A model generated the notes under the pieces. The model did no database searches. It saw only the letters and a program-made list of their open reading frames with translations, and was not told the origin of the DNA. A stretch of DNA of 64,000 nucleotides from Phylloscopus collybita (lineage: Eukaryota; Chordata; Aves; Passeriformes; Phylloscopidae): contig JAJNNQ010000031.1 in the NCBI GenBank assembly GCA_027886175.1, forward strand, positions 3,870,001 through 3,934,000, in the 5' to 3' direction. The number at the start of each line of letters is the position of its first letter. Position 1 is the first letter of the stretch. Made by a program: the position numbers and the translations under genes. This document shows, piece after piece, positions 46,701 to 58,122 of the stretch.

Positions 46701-48764
46701 TAAAAAGTAAAGCTTAGTTTATGATATTACACAGATAATGAAAAATAAAGCTTGTGTTTCTTAAGTATCGTATTATTTCAAAATTAGATTTATTGTAGGT
46801 ATATTATGATATGCAGAATTGTAGCTCAGAGTGACTCTTCCCTGGAAGTGAATGTCTGCTGAAGATGCCCAGTGTAATCTCTGATTGAACTGGCCTGGAT
46901 ATAATTAATTGGTTATTGCGAGAAATCCGTCCATTTATGTGCTGTGTGAACAATGGAAAAAGATCAGAAGTAAAGGTGCAGCTGGTAAAGAAGCTTCTAG
47001 TCTTGAAAAGCAATGCCATGGCAGATGCCAAGGTTGGAGACCTAGGCCTGCTGTAGTCTCCACTTAAGATATTTCCCCAAAGTTATTTTGCCCATTCTGA
47101 AATAATTTCACTGAATATATCTTACCCCTAGCATTCACATATTCAGCAACCTGCAAGTTCTGCTCAAGCTGTGAGTTTTTAGAGGGTGCCTAATGTTCTG
47201 TTTAAAGGTGAGGATCCTGTTACATTTTTTTTCTTTAAATTTTATGAGCATTTTATGTAATGATGTTCCTGTCATGCTTTTGGCCATGAATCAGCACAGC
47301 ATTTCTGTGCAGGCTTTAATTGAAGCGTGGAGTTGTCTTGCTGTGCAAATGTTGAAGTCAGTGAGACTATTAATTAAAATTAAGGATCTGCATAAGTGCT
47401 TTTGCTAAAAATAAGTTGCTTCATAACAGCTTTGGGCCATATTTGGGAAGGAGGGGGTTGTTTTTTTCGAACTTTGGAAATAGGTATATAATTCTCTCTG
47501 AATTGCATGATGATAAAATGTAGCAGCAATACCAGAGGGCAGAATGTTGATGGGAAGAAGTGTGAGCTTTCTGCCTTGTCAGATGTCACCTAAGCTGCTA
47601 TTTATTGATTTTTAAACAGAATAAAACTGTTATGGCTTTTGTATTGCACAGAGATTGGTGGAGAACTTGAGAAGTTGCTGCTTAAGCTGCTGCCACTGTA
47701 GTGGAAGCACACAAGTGACAGGAATCAATCAGTTCTTTATCTTCCTTTCCAAGTGCCTGGTTACAACTCTGTTTTTCTTCCATCAGTTACTTGAAGTTGG
47801 AGCTTCTCAGAGTGAGACTCCTTAGCTGCTTGAGCTGTGTGTCATTTGCTTTCTAGCTGTGTTTGAAGCCATTTAAAATATTACCGGGGAGAACTGAGCT
47901 GTGGCTTTTCCCGTATGTATTAGACAATTTACAATACAAATTTACTGTACAATTTACCTTATAAAATGATCTGATTTATTAATTCTCAGGGTACCTTGGC
48001 AAAATAGCATCCTTTTATCGCCTCAGTCTGGCTTTTTACAGACTCACTTTATCGTGCCAGCCTGTTACCTTTTTTCTGTTTTCTATCAAAAATAGACTCC
48101 TTACAAGCTCTAGCACTTCTCACCTGCAGCAAACCAATAAATTAATAGTAGAGGGAAGAGATCACTGGAAATGTGGGTAAGAGGAACATGCACCAAGCTG
48201 CCTGTGCTGTCAGGTTTCTCATTGCACCTTTTTGTCTCTTCCAACTGATCTTAAGATCTCGGACCTGCCTTTTTGCAGGTGTATGTGGTGTGCATAAAGC
48301 AGTGGTTGCAGAGTTAAGCAGGAAAAGATGAAGGGCCCTGTTTCACGTGGTGGCAGCCTGGATGAAGCCTTGTTTGCCTGAGGTCACACAGAGAATCTGA
48401 TACAGGATTGGAGTGCAGGTGTGTTCTGACCCTAAGATGATTCTTCTGAGGTGCTTCAGCACAATGTGTGTTGAAATCTCCAAGCTGTCGGTTTCTTACT
48501 GCTGCTGCTCTTAGTCTTTGTCATTTATCATTTACTCCATGATTAGTAGCAGGAGCTGAGAATCCCTCTTGTATGTGAATATAGTGATTTCTTGCTGAAC
48601 ATCACATGGTTGTTTCTGAAAGTGGGGCTCAGTAGGTGTAGTTACTGTTTGCTATGTTTGGATTTTTTTTAAATTTTTTTTCAGGGATTTGAGACTGTAA
48701 ACAAGGTCACTTTTTGTAAACTATTTTGTTTTTCACTTTTCCCTCTCTTAAAGAGAGACTTTGC
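43716..48764. other. Intronic-looking sequence
   Basis: No exon is recognised. It holds a (TTTG)n tract at 46547-46566 and A/T runs only. ORFs of up to 85 codons are unremarkable. Confidence 0.4.
46547..46566. repeat. (GTTT)n simple repeat
   Basis: About five units of GTTT/TTTG followed by a T-run. A common simple repeat with no further significance seen. Confidence 0.85.
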
Positions 48765-48924
48765 TTGTTGACCCTTGATGTGGCAAATGAGTCCAAGGAT
48801 CCCACCTCTTAGGTGGGCACATTGTAAAAAGTATAAAAATAAGTTCTGTGAATAAACCAGCCCCCTTTTCAGAGCATCAGCCTTCTGAAATCACGAGTCC
48901 GTGTCTCATTCATTGTGTCCCACA
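48765..48924 (+). mobile_element. Probable solo LTR, 3' portion, of an endogenous retrovirus
   Basis: In order on the + strand are a TATA-like 'gtataaaaat' (48831-48840), AATAAA (48851-48856), a pyrimidine-rich 'ccagcccccttttcagagca', and a U5-like 'gtgtctcattcattgtgtcc' ending in CACA at 48921-48924. This matches the promoter, polyadenylation signal and U5 order of a retroviral LTR ending in CA. The 5' boundary is not evident (TG-start candidates at 48777 and upstream), and no clear target-site duplication is seen next to GTGACA at 48925. There is no adjacent gag, pol or env coding. The insertion is probably old or recombined to a solo LTR. The family is not determined. Confidence 0.5.
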
Positions 48925-51894
48925 GTGACAGGTAGGTTCCTATTTAAGGTCATTTATTAATATTGTTGATGGGGTTGCATTTGCTTAGAGTCACTGCCAA
49001 AAGTTTCTGTAAAGTGCTGTCACGTGGACACAAAGCAAAATTTACATTGTTTGGGGAAAAATACCAACGTTGCCATCTTTACTATGAGCATGTCAGTTGC
49101 TCTTTATTGCTTTTTAAATTTGATTTTGTTGTTGTGTGGCGAGCTTTTCAATAAACATCGTGGTTTCATTTATATAACACTAGAATTATTGTTAATGCCC
49201 AGTTTCATACTGCGAATTACGTATGTAATATTGTGTCCAGTGGGATCCTGTATCATAGAATTTGCATAGTTATAGTGCTGGTGACATCGTATCTCATACA
49301 AAGAACCCAGGGACCTGATACAATATCAGTAAAACTGTCTCCTAGGTATGATTCAAACAGTTTTATTAGCAACATATGGGGTATGAAGGAGCCACAGAGG
49401 GTAGTTTTGAGTATAAGGGTGCTGGCCTATCTTTTTCAGCCTGTAATTATATCAGTCCTCTTCTATGGCATTATTTGTTGCTGCTCTGGGATTGCAGAAA
49501 AATAACTACTAATATGATGACACAAAGGATCAGAATAAATTATAATTGTTGACTTTACAAGAAATTCATTGGCAAAAAGGCTTACTGTCCAAAGCTCGGA
49601 TGTCATTTCTGGTGCGGCTTCAGAGCTAAGCCACTGCCTAAATAATATAGTTTTGGTTGTATCAGGGTTTTCTGGCAACCTCGTCCTGCTGTATTGGATG
49701 CTTTTGTGATCTGACAGATAACAAGGAAGAAACTTTTTGGCTGCATTTTGGTTTTTAATCTCAAGCTAAAGGAGTGCGTTTTGTCTAATTGATAGTGGGA
49801 TATTGAACTCTTGTTCCCCAAATGGAGCATATTCTAATTAATCATCTTGAAATAAAGAGTTCATAATTTAAATTATGACATTAAAAACTTGCGAAAATAT
49901 AATTAGAAAATTACAGTAGTGCTCTGTTTAGTTGTACTTCTTAAAGGCATGAAATATAAAAAAAATAATTTCTACATGTTGTAAAAATGATAAAAGTTTG
50001 GGGGTTTAATATTTCTGCCAGTTGGCTGAAGAGCCACAACGTGTATGTAGCTATTAAAGAAAAATAGTATTTGACTAATTCCCAGATAATTTTGTAAAAT
50101 CCATGTGTTTTAAAACAGTGGGCTTAGCAATGTCTCTTTGCACAAGAGCCTGTGTAGGGAAGTGGGACTGTTATTTGGACTTTAGTCAGAGTTATTCCTG
50201 AATATTTTTATTCCTCATTGAGGCTCTGCATGGAACAAACAGTCTGGGACCTGTGTGCTGCTTCACTGATGTGGAAGCATCTTTTCATCTACTTGCTTCC
50301 ATTCCATACTGTATTGATCTTACTGTGGTTGCAATAATATAATAAATACATAATTTTATCTGGAAGGGATCCTTAGAATTGTTCATCCCTTGTTTTCAGG
50401 CAGGAGGAAAATTTTTTGAATTATTCCTGACTATACATTAAACAAGATAATAATAAAATGGTCTAATTTATAATTTAATTGCTAGACATCTTTCTTAGGC
50501 TTCAAGCTCTTCTGGTACTTCATTGTTTTTATGAGCTTTCATGACTTCCAGAAACTTTTGAAGATAATTGCAGGTGATTGAAGAGCTATTTTTACTTGTT
50601 CCCATAGTATCCAACAGTAAAAGACCTCAGACTCTGCCAGTTTGTGCTTGTTTTGAAAAACATCCTCTCATCCTATATCTGCTTTATCTCTTTGGGAGCT
50701 TAGACTGGAAACTCTCACAGATTTGCTGCTGTTGAGAATCTCAAGATCTGTGAAAATTGAAGTAAAATCATAATAATCCTTGTAATTTTGAGAAATTAGT
50801 AGGAACGTGTAGTGAGACTTGTGACTGAGAAGTGGACAGATGTCAGCTTGTAGGTGCATAAACATCACAATCTTCTGATCTTTGTGTGCAGTTGTCCCCT
50901 GGCTCCAGCACAACCAGCTACAGGGTGAAGTGGTCATTTCCAGTGTGCCTCAAAGTCAGCTTGCTCTTTAGACATCATTAAGCATAAACTTGTAGTGTTT
51001 TAATGTTTTTTTTTTTTTGCCTTTTTAATGCCATTTTACTTTTTTCATATTTTTTTCTCCTTTCCCATATCATTTTTTGTTTGGAGTAGAAAGCTCACAC
51101 CCACTTTGCTAAAGATGGTAAAGGAGTGATTTCTGAAATTAACTATTAAATTAAAAAAAGTTATATAAACATATCTGGACATCACATCATAGGGACTTCA
51201 GAGCTGTCTCAGGAGCCTCTAGAGCCACTCATGTTAATTGTTGCATATCTTGTAAATGTGTTTATTTCAAAGTACTGGAAGCCTTCCAAGAAATTTCTGT
51301 ATTTAAAAGGGCAAAAAGGATGTCACAGTGGATTTAGCCCTGGACAAAATAAAGTAAAGGTTAACTTGGACTTCCATCAGTGAAAGCTTAAAAGCTAAAA
51401 ATAAAAATAAATGCTGGTCACTATGGTTTTGTGATAGAAGGATTTGTGAGACAAAGCTGATTTTTTTTTTTTAAATAGGCTTGTATGTCTGGCCCTTATT
51501 GCTATATTTAACTAATTTCTTTTGAAGCATTAAATCTTTGTGATGCAGTATTTTGATATAGAGACTTAGGTTGTATGTAGCTGAGACAGAGAAGATTAAA
51601 AATGTCCTGTTGCTTAAAGTGTAACTTTTAATGAGATGAGAAAGACCTACACCTTGTGTTTCCCCAATGTGTTCATAGCCCACTTAATCAGCAATTTCGC
51701 TGGTGATTTCATTTTTGCTGCTTTATTTTTCAGATGATGCAAAGAATGCTGGAGAAATACACCTGCAGTTAGTCACATAGTTCAGCAATCAAAACACAGG
51801 AAAACTCTAGCTGGGACAGAAAACAGGTCAGGAAACCCCACGGGGGGTGTGACACGAGGGGAGGCAGAGGGAGCTGGGACAGTTTAGTTTTGAG
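48925..51894. other. AT-rich intronic-looking sequence
   Basis: No gene is seen. It contains the 18-bp palindrome at 49861-49878 and T-runs near 51008-51019 and 51462-51472. Overlapping ORFs of 60-90 codons at 48963-49830 are hydrophobic chance frames in T-rich DNA. Confidence 0.4.
49861..49878. repeat. 18-bp perfect AT-rich palindrome
   Basis: TCATAATTT joined to AAATTATGA with no spacer. Its high AT content makes chance likelier than for the GC-containing palindromes at 2766-2871. TAAT homeodomain cores occur on both arms. Confidence 0.75.
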
Positions 51895-52096
51895 ATGAGT
51901 GGGTTCAGGGGCACAAACTGAAATAGAGGAAGTTCTGTTAAAATGAGAAGTTTTTTGCTGTGAGTGGCCAAACACTAGAACAAGTTGCCCTCAGAAGCTC
52001 CATCTGTGGAGTTACTCACACCTGGAGGTGGTCCTGGGAACCCTCCTGTTCTCTGGTTTGTGCAGAGGGTTTGGACTGGTCACTCTCTGGAGGTCC
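51895..52096 (+). repeat. CR1 LINE fragment, different subfamily
   Basis: 'ggcacaaactgaaatagagg', 'actagaacaagttgccctca', 'agctccatctgtggagtta' and 'ggactggtcactctctggag' correspond to an older CR1 subfamily 3' region (the type with 'ctccagaggtcc') in sense orientation. It is heavily diverged. It lies tail-to-tail with the next CR1 on the minus strand. Confidence 0.75.
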
Positions 52097-52230
52097 ATGA
52101 TTGTGGGATCTCCTGTCGTTTGCCTTTATCTCATGTGTGGTGTGTCTTCAAGATGTTATTAGACCAAGGAAGGTATTTGGGAAAACTATTTGTGTGGAGT
52201 AGTATTGGGCAATATTTGGATGGAGCTGCT

Positions 52231-52421
52231 TCACAGAATCACAAAGTGGTTTGGTTGGAAGAGACCTTAAAGATCATCCAGTTCCAACCCCCTGCCATGG
52301 GTAGGGACACCTTTCACTGGACCAGCTTGCTCCAAGCCCCATCCAGGGCTGGTCTTGAGCACTTCCAGGGATGGGGAGACTGCAACCTCTCTGGGCAATG
52401 CTTAGCCTCTTCTTACCCTAA
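52231..52421 (-). repeat. CR1 LINE 3'-end fragment
   Basis: 'tcacagaatcacaaagtggt', 'ttggttggaagagacc', 'cccctgccatgggtaggga', 'agcttgctccaagccccatc' and 'cttccagggatggggagac' are a minus-strand CR1 terminus. A 157-codon + strand frame (51985-52458), the second longest + strand-only frame here, runs through both CR1 copies and is not a gene. Confidence 0.92.
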
Positions 52422-54612
52422 AACAGTTGGAAAGTTAGATCAGATGAGCTCAAAGTAATCTTTTCTTTTCTCCCTGCAATTCTGTCTAGATGGGAGAATG
52501 CTGCTACAGCCGAGAAAATTGCACTTGGAAATCTGTCCATTGGACTGGAGCAGATAGGATGGATTGGAAGAAGTACTGCTCACCTCTGAGGTCCATAGCT
52601 AAGATTCTCAAACTGCTTTAGTGAAGTCCTCTGAAGCAGCACCACCTGGTATTTTACTATAATAAAAGTAAGTTTATTGTAGTAATAAACTATAATTTAT
52701 TACAGTTTTGAATGCAGGTAATAATGCTTCTGATAAATATGTGTTTGTTAGATGAAAAGCGGGGAGAATTCTCTGTTTGAGAGGCTTGATGGGTTTGGAA
52801 TTCTTGATGTTATTAGATGTCTACTAATGAATTTTTACTCTGCTTGCCCTGAAAGGATGGTGTGGTTCACATTGTACTTCCAGTACGTGGTAAGTCTGAC
52901 AAGGTTACAGGTTTTGGGAGTGAAGGGAATCTTTCTTTCAAGACACAGTTAGCAACATGCTTGATTTTTCTTTTTCTCCTTTTCAATCAAAGCCTGGATT
53001 CATGTGATGGCAGCAGAGAGGGGAGATGTTAAGATCATAAATGAAATATGTCTGTTAACATTTAGGCTGCACCTGTACTTCAGGTAGACTGTCTTCATGT
53101 GCCTGTAAAAAGTGGCAGACCTAGGAGACAGCTGGGACTGCTGCCTCCCCCCCAGAAATATCAACCTGTGTTCAAACTAATGATAGTCAGCAATGAAGTG
53201 AGATTATTTTATAGTTTTGGTGGGGAAAATTAGTTTCCCTCACAATGAGAATTAATGATTTCAGTTGTATCTTCAACACTTCAACATAACTCCTGTGCCT
53301 CTAAAACTGCTCTGAGCCTGGGCTGTTTAAGGAAACAAGCTGGTGTGATACAGGGTGTATCAGTGCCATTCCTTCTCTTCTCCCCTTTCTTTTCCAGTAA
53401 CTTCTGAAATCATCAGGCAACCTGTACTGAATTTACCAGAAGAGTAGGTGCTACAGGAAATAACAGACTTTCAGCTACTCGCATGAAATCCATGCCAAGG
53501 ACTCTTTATTTTTAAGCTGTGAATTAATTTATGATTAATGTTTTAATTATTTGTTTGTGTCCTAATTTTTGCCATGTTTCAGATTTAATTAAGTTTGAGA
53601 TAACAGGAGTAAGCAGCAAACTCCAAGCCCTCCCTTCTTTCTCAAATTGCTTACAACCACCACAGTGCTTTCTCACTGGGGGATTTTGCCAGAGCTGTGA
53701 TGCCTCTGAGGCTGCTTCTTGCACAGAAGTAGTGTCATGAATTGGGCAGAGATGAAAGTCACATAACCATAAAGGAGTGTTGTGTTCTGGTGTGTGTCAG
53801 CAGGTGGAAGGGAGAGCCCTATCCTGAGCTGGGGACAAATGGCCTCATGTGGGAAGAACAGTGTCTGTGTCTCCCAAGTGAGAAAACTTGAAGTGATGAG
53901 AGAAAAAAAGAAATTCAGTTCACACAAATGTTACATATAGTGTAATGTTTTTACCTTGAACTGTAAAAAATTGTATGTTTTGAGTTCCTCCTAATGCGCA
54001 GCCATCTATGATTTGTGTTATATAGGGTAAGGTTTTCAAAACTGTGAGTCTTTGTCATTGTCAGAAATGATTCAGACATTCGAGTGCCCAGGTCTCATTG
54101 CAACTCCATGAAATTTTCACCTTCTTTGATAATGCAGTGATAAAACATTGATAAATTATAAAAAACACCCAATGATAAAACATTTGGGTGTTTTTTCTAG
54201 AATACTTTTATTATGCACAATTTCATCTGGAGTGGAGCACAGGGGAACCACAGGAACTGAAATGCCCTGAGCACAGGCAAAGCAATCACAAGCCTGAGGG
54301 CAAATGGGTGTTCATTGGGGTGGGTGGAGATCAGATGGGCACCACCAATGCTGCCCTTGGAGGTGACCAACTTCCAGTGTCTCATTGTTCCAGGTGTATC
54401 CTGGGTAGGTAAACACAACCTGTCCATCTGTGACTCATTTCACACTTCAGTGTGCAGTTAAGTGGCACCATAAATGTTACAGATTTCCCCATGCAGGCTT
54501 TGGCACCCAAGTGTTATTGTAAAAAAAAAAATAAAAAATAGAGGGTTGGTGTGTCAGCCTACCTAATTTTTCAAAATTATTGGAGGCTTACAAATGTTAA
54601 AGTTTAATCCAA
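52422..54612. other. Intronic-looking sequence
   Basis: No exon is recognised. It includes an inverted repeat GTTTATT/AATAAAC (52672-52690) and the hairpin at 54160-54196. An acceptor-like 'ttcttttccag' at about 53397 is followed by early stops in all frames. Confidence 0.4.
54160..54196. repeat. 13-bp perfect hairpin with 11-nt loop
   Basis: AAAAAACACCCAA (54160-54172) is exactly complementary to TTGGGTGTTTTTT (54184-54196). The loop overlaps the second copy of a 12-mer TGATAAAACATT that also occurs at 54139-54150. As RNA on the + strand it would be a stem followed by TCTAG; it is too short for a microRNA precursor. Confidence 0.85.
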
Positions 54613-54824
54613 CACCAGGAAAGGAAGTAGTTTTTCCCTGTGAGGGTGGTGAGGCCCTGGCACAGGGAAGCTGTGGCTGCCCCTGGATCCCTGGAAGTGT
54701 CCAAGGCCAGGTTGGATGGGACTTGGAGCAACCTGGGATAGTGGAAGGTCCCCTGGCACAAGCAGGGGATTGGAACAAGCTATTCTTGAAGGGCCCTTCC
54801 AATCCAAATAATTCTGATATTCTG
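54613..54824 (+). repeat. CR1 LINE 3'-end fragment
   Basis: 'tccctgtgagggtggtgagg', 'gctgtggctgcccctggatc', 'ggacttggagcaacctggga' and 'gggcccttccaatccaaata' in sense orientation, with a 9-base deletion after 'ggcacagg' relative to sister copies. Confidence 0.92.
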
Positions 54825-57464
54825 CAGTTTTCTACTGCTCTGTGGAAAAGAAGCTTTATTTTACTGAATTAGTAAAATAATTGCTAGAATTTAACTACTA
54901 GAAGCTTTATTTTTTCTCAATTATGAAAACACAGCATTTCAAAAATCTGAGGAATATATCTTAGTGCAAAGCACAACAACATCCTGGGTTCAAACAGCAG
55001 CAGTGAGGAAGGAGCACAGACACTTGAATCATGTGGTTATTACTGTGAATGCACTTCAGAGACTAAAACTTAGAACCCTTTCTCATGTTTTCCCATGCAG
55101 AAAAGGCAAGTGCAGATTCTGAATTGGTACATGGTATTTACTCATATCTGTTTATACATAGGCTGATAGGTTGTTTTTTTTTTCCCCTGACAACTTAAAT
55201 TTGAATATTATCTACTGGAAATTTCACAGGATTCTGGTAAACAGTTAATAATTATTTTTAGGTGATTTCCAGTGTGAAACTCATTAACTCACTCTTTCAG
55301 CATATTTGGTGATGCTGTCTTGGTTTATTTTTTTGTTAATGAGACAATGCTAGTGTAGCTAGTCAGATGTTTACTGGGAAACAGGAGCTGCATGGGTGTT
55401 AGCTGGAACCTGCCAGTTCACCTGGGCCAGCGTGCTTGGTAGGACCCTGGTGTAGTCAGAATAGATCTTGCAGAAGTAAATGTTAAAATGCCTATTTTCT
55501 GTCTTGTATCTTTTATTGTGGGTTTGTTTGTTTGTTTGTTTTTAATTCTTCATAAATAGATTCTTAGAGTAAAGCAATTCTAAGCATGTCTTATGGGCAC
55601 ACTTACAAACAATTTAAAAATACTGTTTAAGATGGGCTCAAAGTCTTCTAAATATGTACTTTATATAGAACTTTTTAATATTTGTATACATCTCTTCACT
55701 TTAGGGATGTTTAGGTTTTGCTGGCTTAGAGACCTTGTAGCAGAATAGGGGTGTGGATCTGCAGGAAGCAATATTCTCACTGTGCAGAGTTCTTGATCCT
55801 GGCTCACCTGGAGCATCAGAGTTGTGAAATAAACCCTGGATTTTAGAATATGATAGTTTTGAAGCACTGAGTGAGCTTTCTAGGTCGACTGGTTCATCTC
55901 AGGTTATAATGGAAACTAAAACCCTTTCCTGCATGTAGAGGGGGAAGCCTAAAGAGGAAATAATGACTTAAAATATGCTTTCATCTGCTGTACTGAAAGA
56001 AGATAAGGGTTGGGTTGTTTTTTGGGTTTTTTTAACTTTTTATTCAGACAAGCTTTGTTTTGTCATGTAGTTTTTTGGCAATTTAATTACAGCCTTAAAA
56101 ATGCATAGTTGACTGTACAGTCCTAAAAGCATTTGACAAAACCTAAATGTGTGTTCTGTGGTCAGCAAAAACTTACTGGTTGGGATTACATGTTTTTAGT
56201 CTGTGAGGCTATTGGCAGCTGAAAGAGTTGTGTATTTCTATATCCTTTGTGAAGCTGTAATGAAAATGAAGTTATCATTGTGAAGCTTCCAGTTTTGACA
56301 GTGAGAATGGCCCTTCGATCTCTGAAGGCTGCTGGGTTCTCCATATAAGTTGAAACCGTAAACATTTTATGGCACAAGATGAATTGCTGGGATTCAAACA
56401 TAAATTTGAGAAAGAAAAAGGAAAAAAAGTCCCGAGTGAATGCCTGCATCCATGAATGTATTGAATTGCTGCACTAAAGAAGAGTCATGTGGTATTTTGC
56501 TAACTTCTGGGCATTGGAAAATTATAGATTTACAGGTAGGTGGGACCTGCAGATATTCTGTGGGTAGGAATGATGTTATTTGAGTAAAATAGCACTTTTT
56601 GTTCAGCTTGTATTGTCCACATTGCTGAAGAATTTCACCAGATTAAGTATTTCTATGTTTTAGTCATTGTGGAAGGAGAATGGGGTCCAAGACCATGGGC
56701 CAAAACCACAGTCTGTAACTTTCTTTTTTGCATAGAAGAGCATGCAGGGAAAAGAATATTTTCCTGTTCCCTCTTTGAAAATGAAAACAAAGGAGATTGA
56801 CATCCTTTTACTCTTTCAGTCAAGTGTCACTCATCCTGAAGTTGTAATAATCAATTCAGAATGGCTACTTACACTTCCTTACAAAATTGGATGAAAGAGC
56901 TTTGCAGATAAGTTAAAGACCACAAGAAAAAAAAAGCTTATAACTTCATAACTTTAAACTGAATTAGTTGTTTCTTTGAATTGCTTGTTTTTAGTCATGT
57001 TGCCATAGGTATCAAAGCAGCGAGCTGTTATCATTCCTTTGTAAGGATTGCTGCTGTTTTATATTCATGTTGCAGCAGATCAAAGGATGGGTGTGCAGAC
57101 ACGGAAAGGAAGGTGTGTTGTTTCAAAGATATGCAAACACACCTAGAGAGAGCTGGTCCAGGTACTGTGGATGCCCTGACAGGGATTTGGAGATGGCAGC
57201 AGCATTGTTTCGTTCCTGAAAATCTTTATCTTAGCTGCTAAAGCTTCTTTTTTTCTGAGTTTTTAAAATCTCTGCCAGCTAAAACTGGCTCAGATGCTGC
57301 TGCTCCCTACACTTACAGCTTTGTCTTGCTGTTTGGAAGGACCTGGCTTGTTAATTGCCACTGAGTGTTAATGATACATCCTGCTCTTACTGATCTGTGT
57401 TCAGCTCTCCTTCACTCAAAATAATGTCTCCATCTGAAGTGATTTGCAAAAGACTACGGAAACT
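54825..57464. other. AT-rich intronic-looking sequence
   Basis: No gene is recognised. A TTTG repeat lies at 55523-55541 and T-runs near 55171-55183. ORFs of up to 87 codons are without family signature. Confidence 0.4.
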
Positions 57465-57620
57465 ATTGCCAGAGAAGCTGTGGCTGCCCTGTTCTGGGAG
57501 TGTTCAAGGCCAGGCTGGATGGAGCTCTGAGCAACCTGGGATAGTGGAAGGTGTCCCATGGCAGAGGGTTGGAATGAGATAACCTTTATGGCCCCTTCCA
57601 ACCCAAACCTTTCTATGATT
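57465..57620 (+). repeat. CR1 LINE 3'-end fragment
   Basis: 'ttgccagagaagctgtggct', 'caaggccaggctggatggag', 'cctgggatagtggaaggtgt' and 'ccccttccaacccaaacctt' then 'tctatgatta', sense orientation. It is the first of two same-strand CR1 copies separated by about 175 bp. Confidence 0.92.
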
Positions 57621-57796
57621 AGGTCTTTGATACCTTGGAAGAAATCTGAAGACCTAAACATTCTCAGAATGGGGGAATGTCTCAGGAGTTTCTGCAGTGA
57701 TTGTAACCGGCTGTGCATCTCCATGTAAGCAGTGTACCAATTACTGTTAGTCTGTGAATTCAGGAGATACTTTGGGAAGACTTTAGAACCATCTCC

Positions 57797-58122
57797 TAGT
57801 GCCTAATGGGGCTTCAGGAGAGCTGGAGGGGGGCTTTGGACAAGGGCCTGGAGTGGCAGAACAAGACAAGAGTGGCTTCACATGGGCAGAGGGCAGGGTT
57901 AGATGGGATACAAGAAAGGAATTCTTCCCTGTGAGGGTGATGAGGCCCTGGCACAGTGTGCCCAGAGAAGCTATGGCTGTCCCTGGAAGTGTCCAAGGCC
58001 AGATTGAATGGGGCTTCGAGTGGAAGGTGTCCCAGACTGTGGCAGGAGATTTGGAACAAGATGATCTTTAAGGTCCATTCCTACCCAAATCATTCTGTCA
58101 TCAAGGGAAAAAAAAAAAAAAA
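57797..58122 (+). repeat. CR1 LINE 3'-end fragment with A15 tract
   Basis: It runs 'tagtgcctaatggggcttca', 'gtggcagaacaagacaagag', 'ggcagagggcagggttagat', 'gagggtgatgaggccctggc' and 'cattctgtcatcaaggg', sense orientation. A run of 15 A follows (58108-58122), which is unusual because CR1 normally ends in octamers and not poly-A. The 81-102-codon ORFs around it are repeat shadows. Confidence 0.9.

Noticed and set aside
51985..52458. 157-codon + strand open frame
   Set aside because: It reads through two CR1 fragments in opposite orientations.
53385..53450. Acceptor-like site followed by a short open stretch
   Set aside because: Every phase meets a stop before or at the only possible donor.
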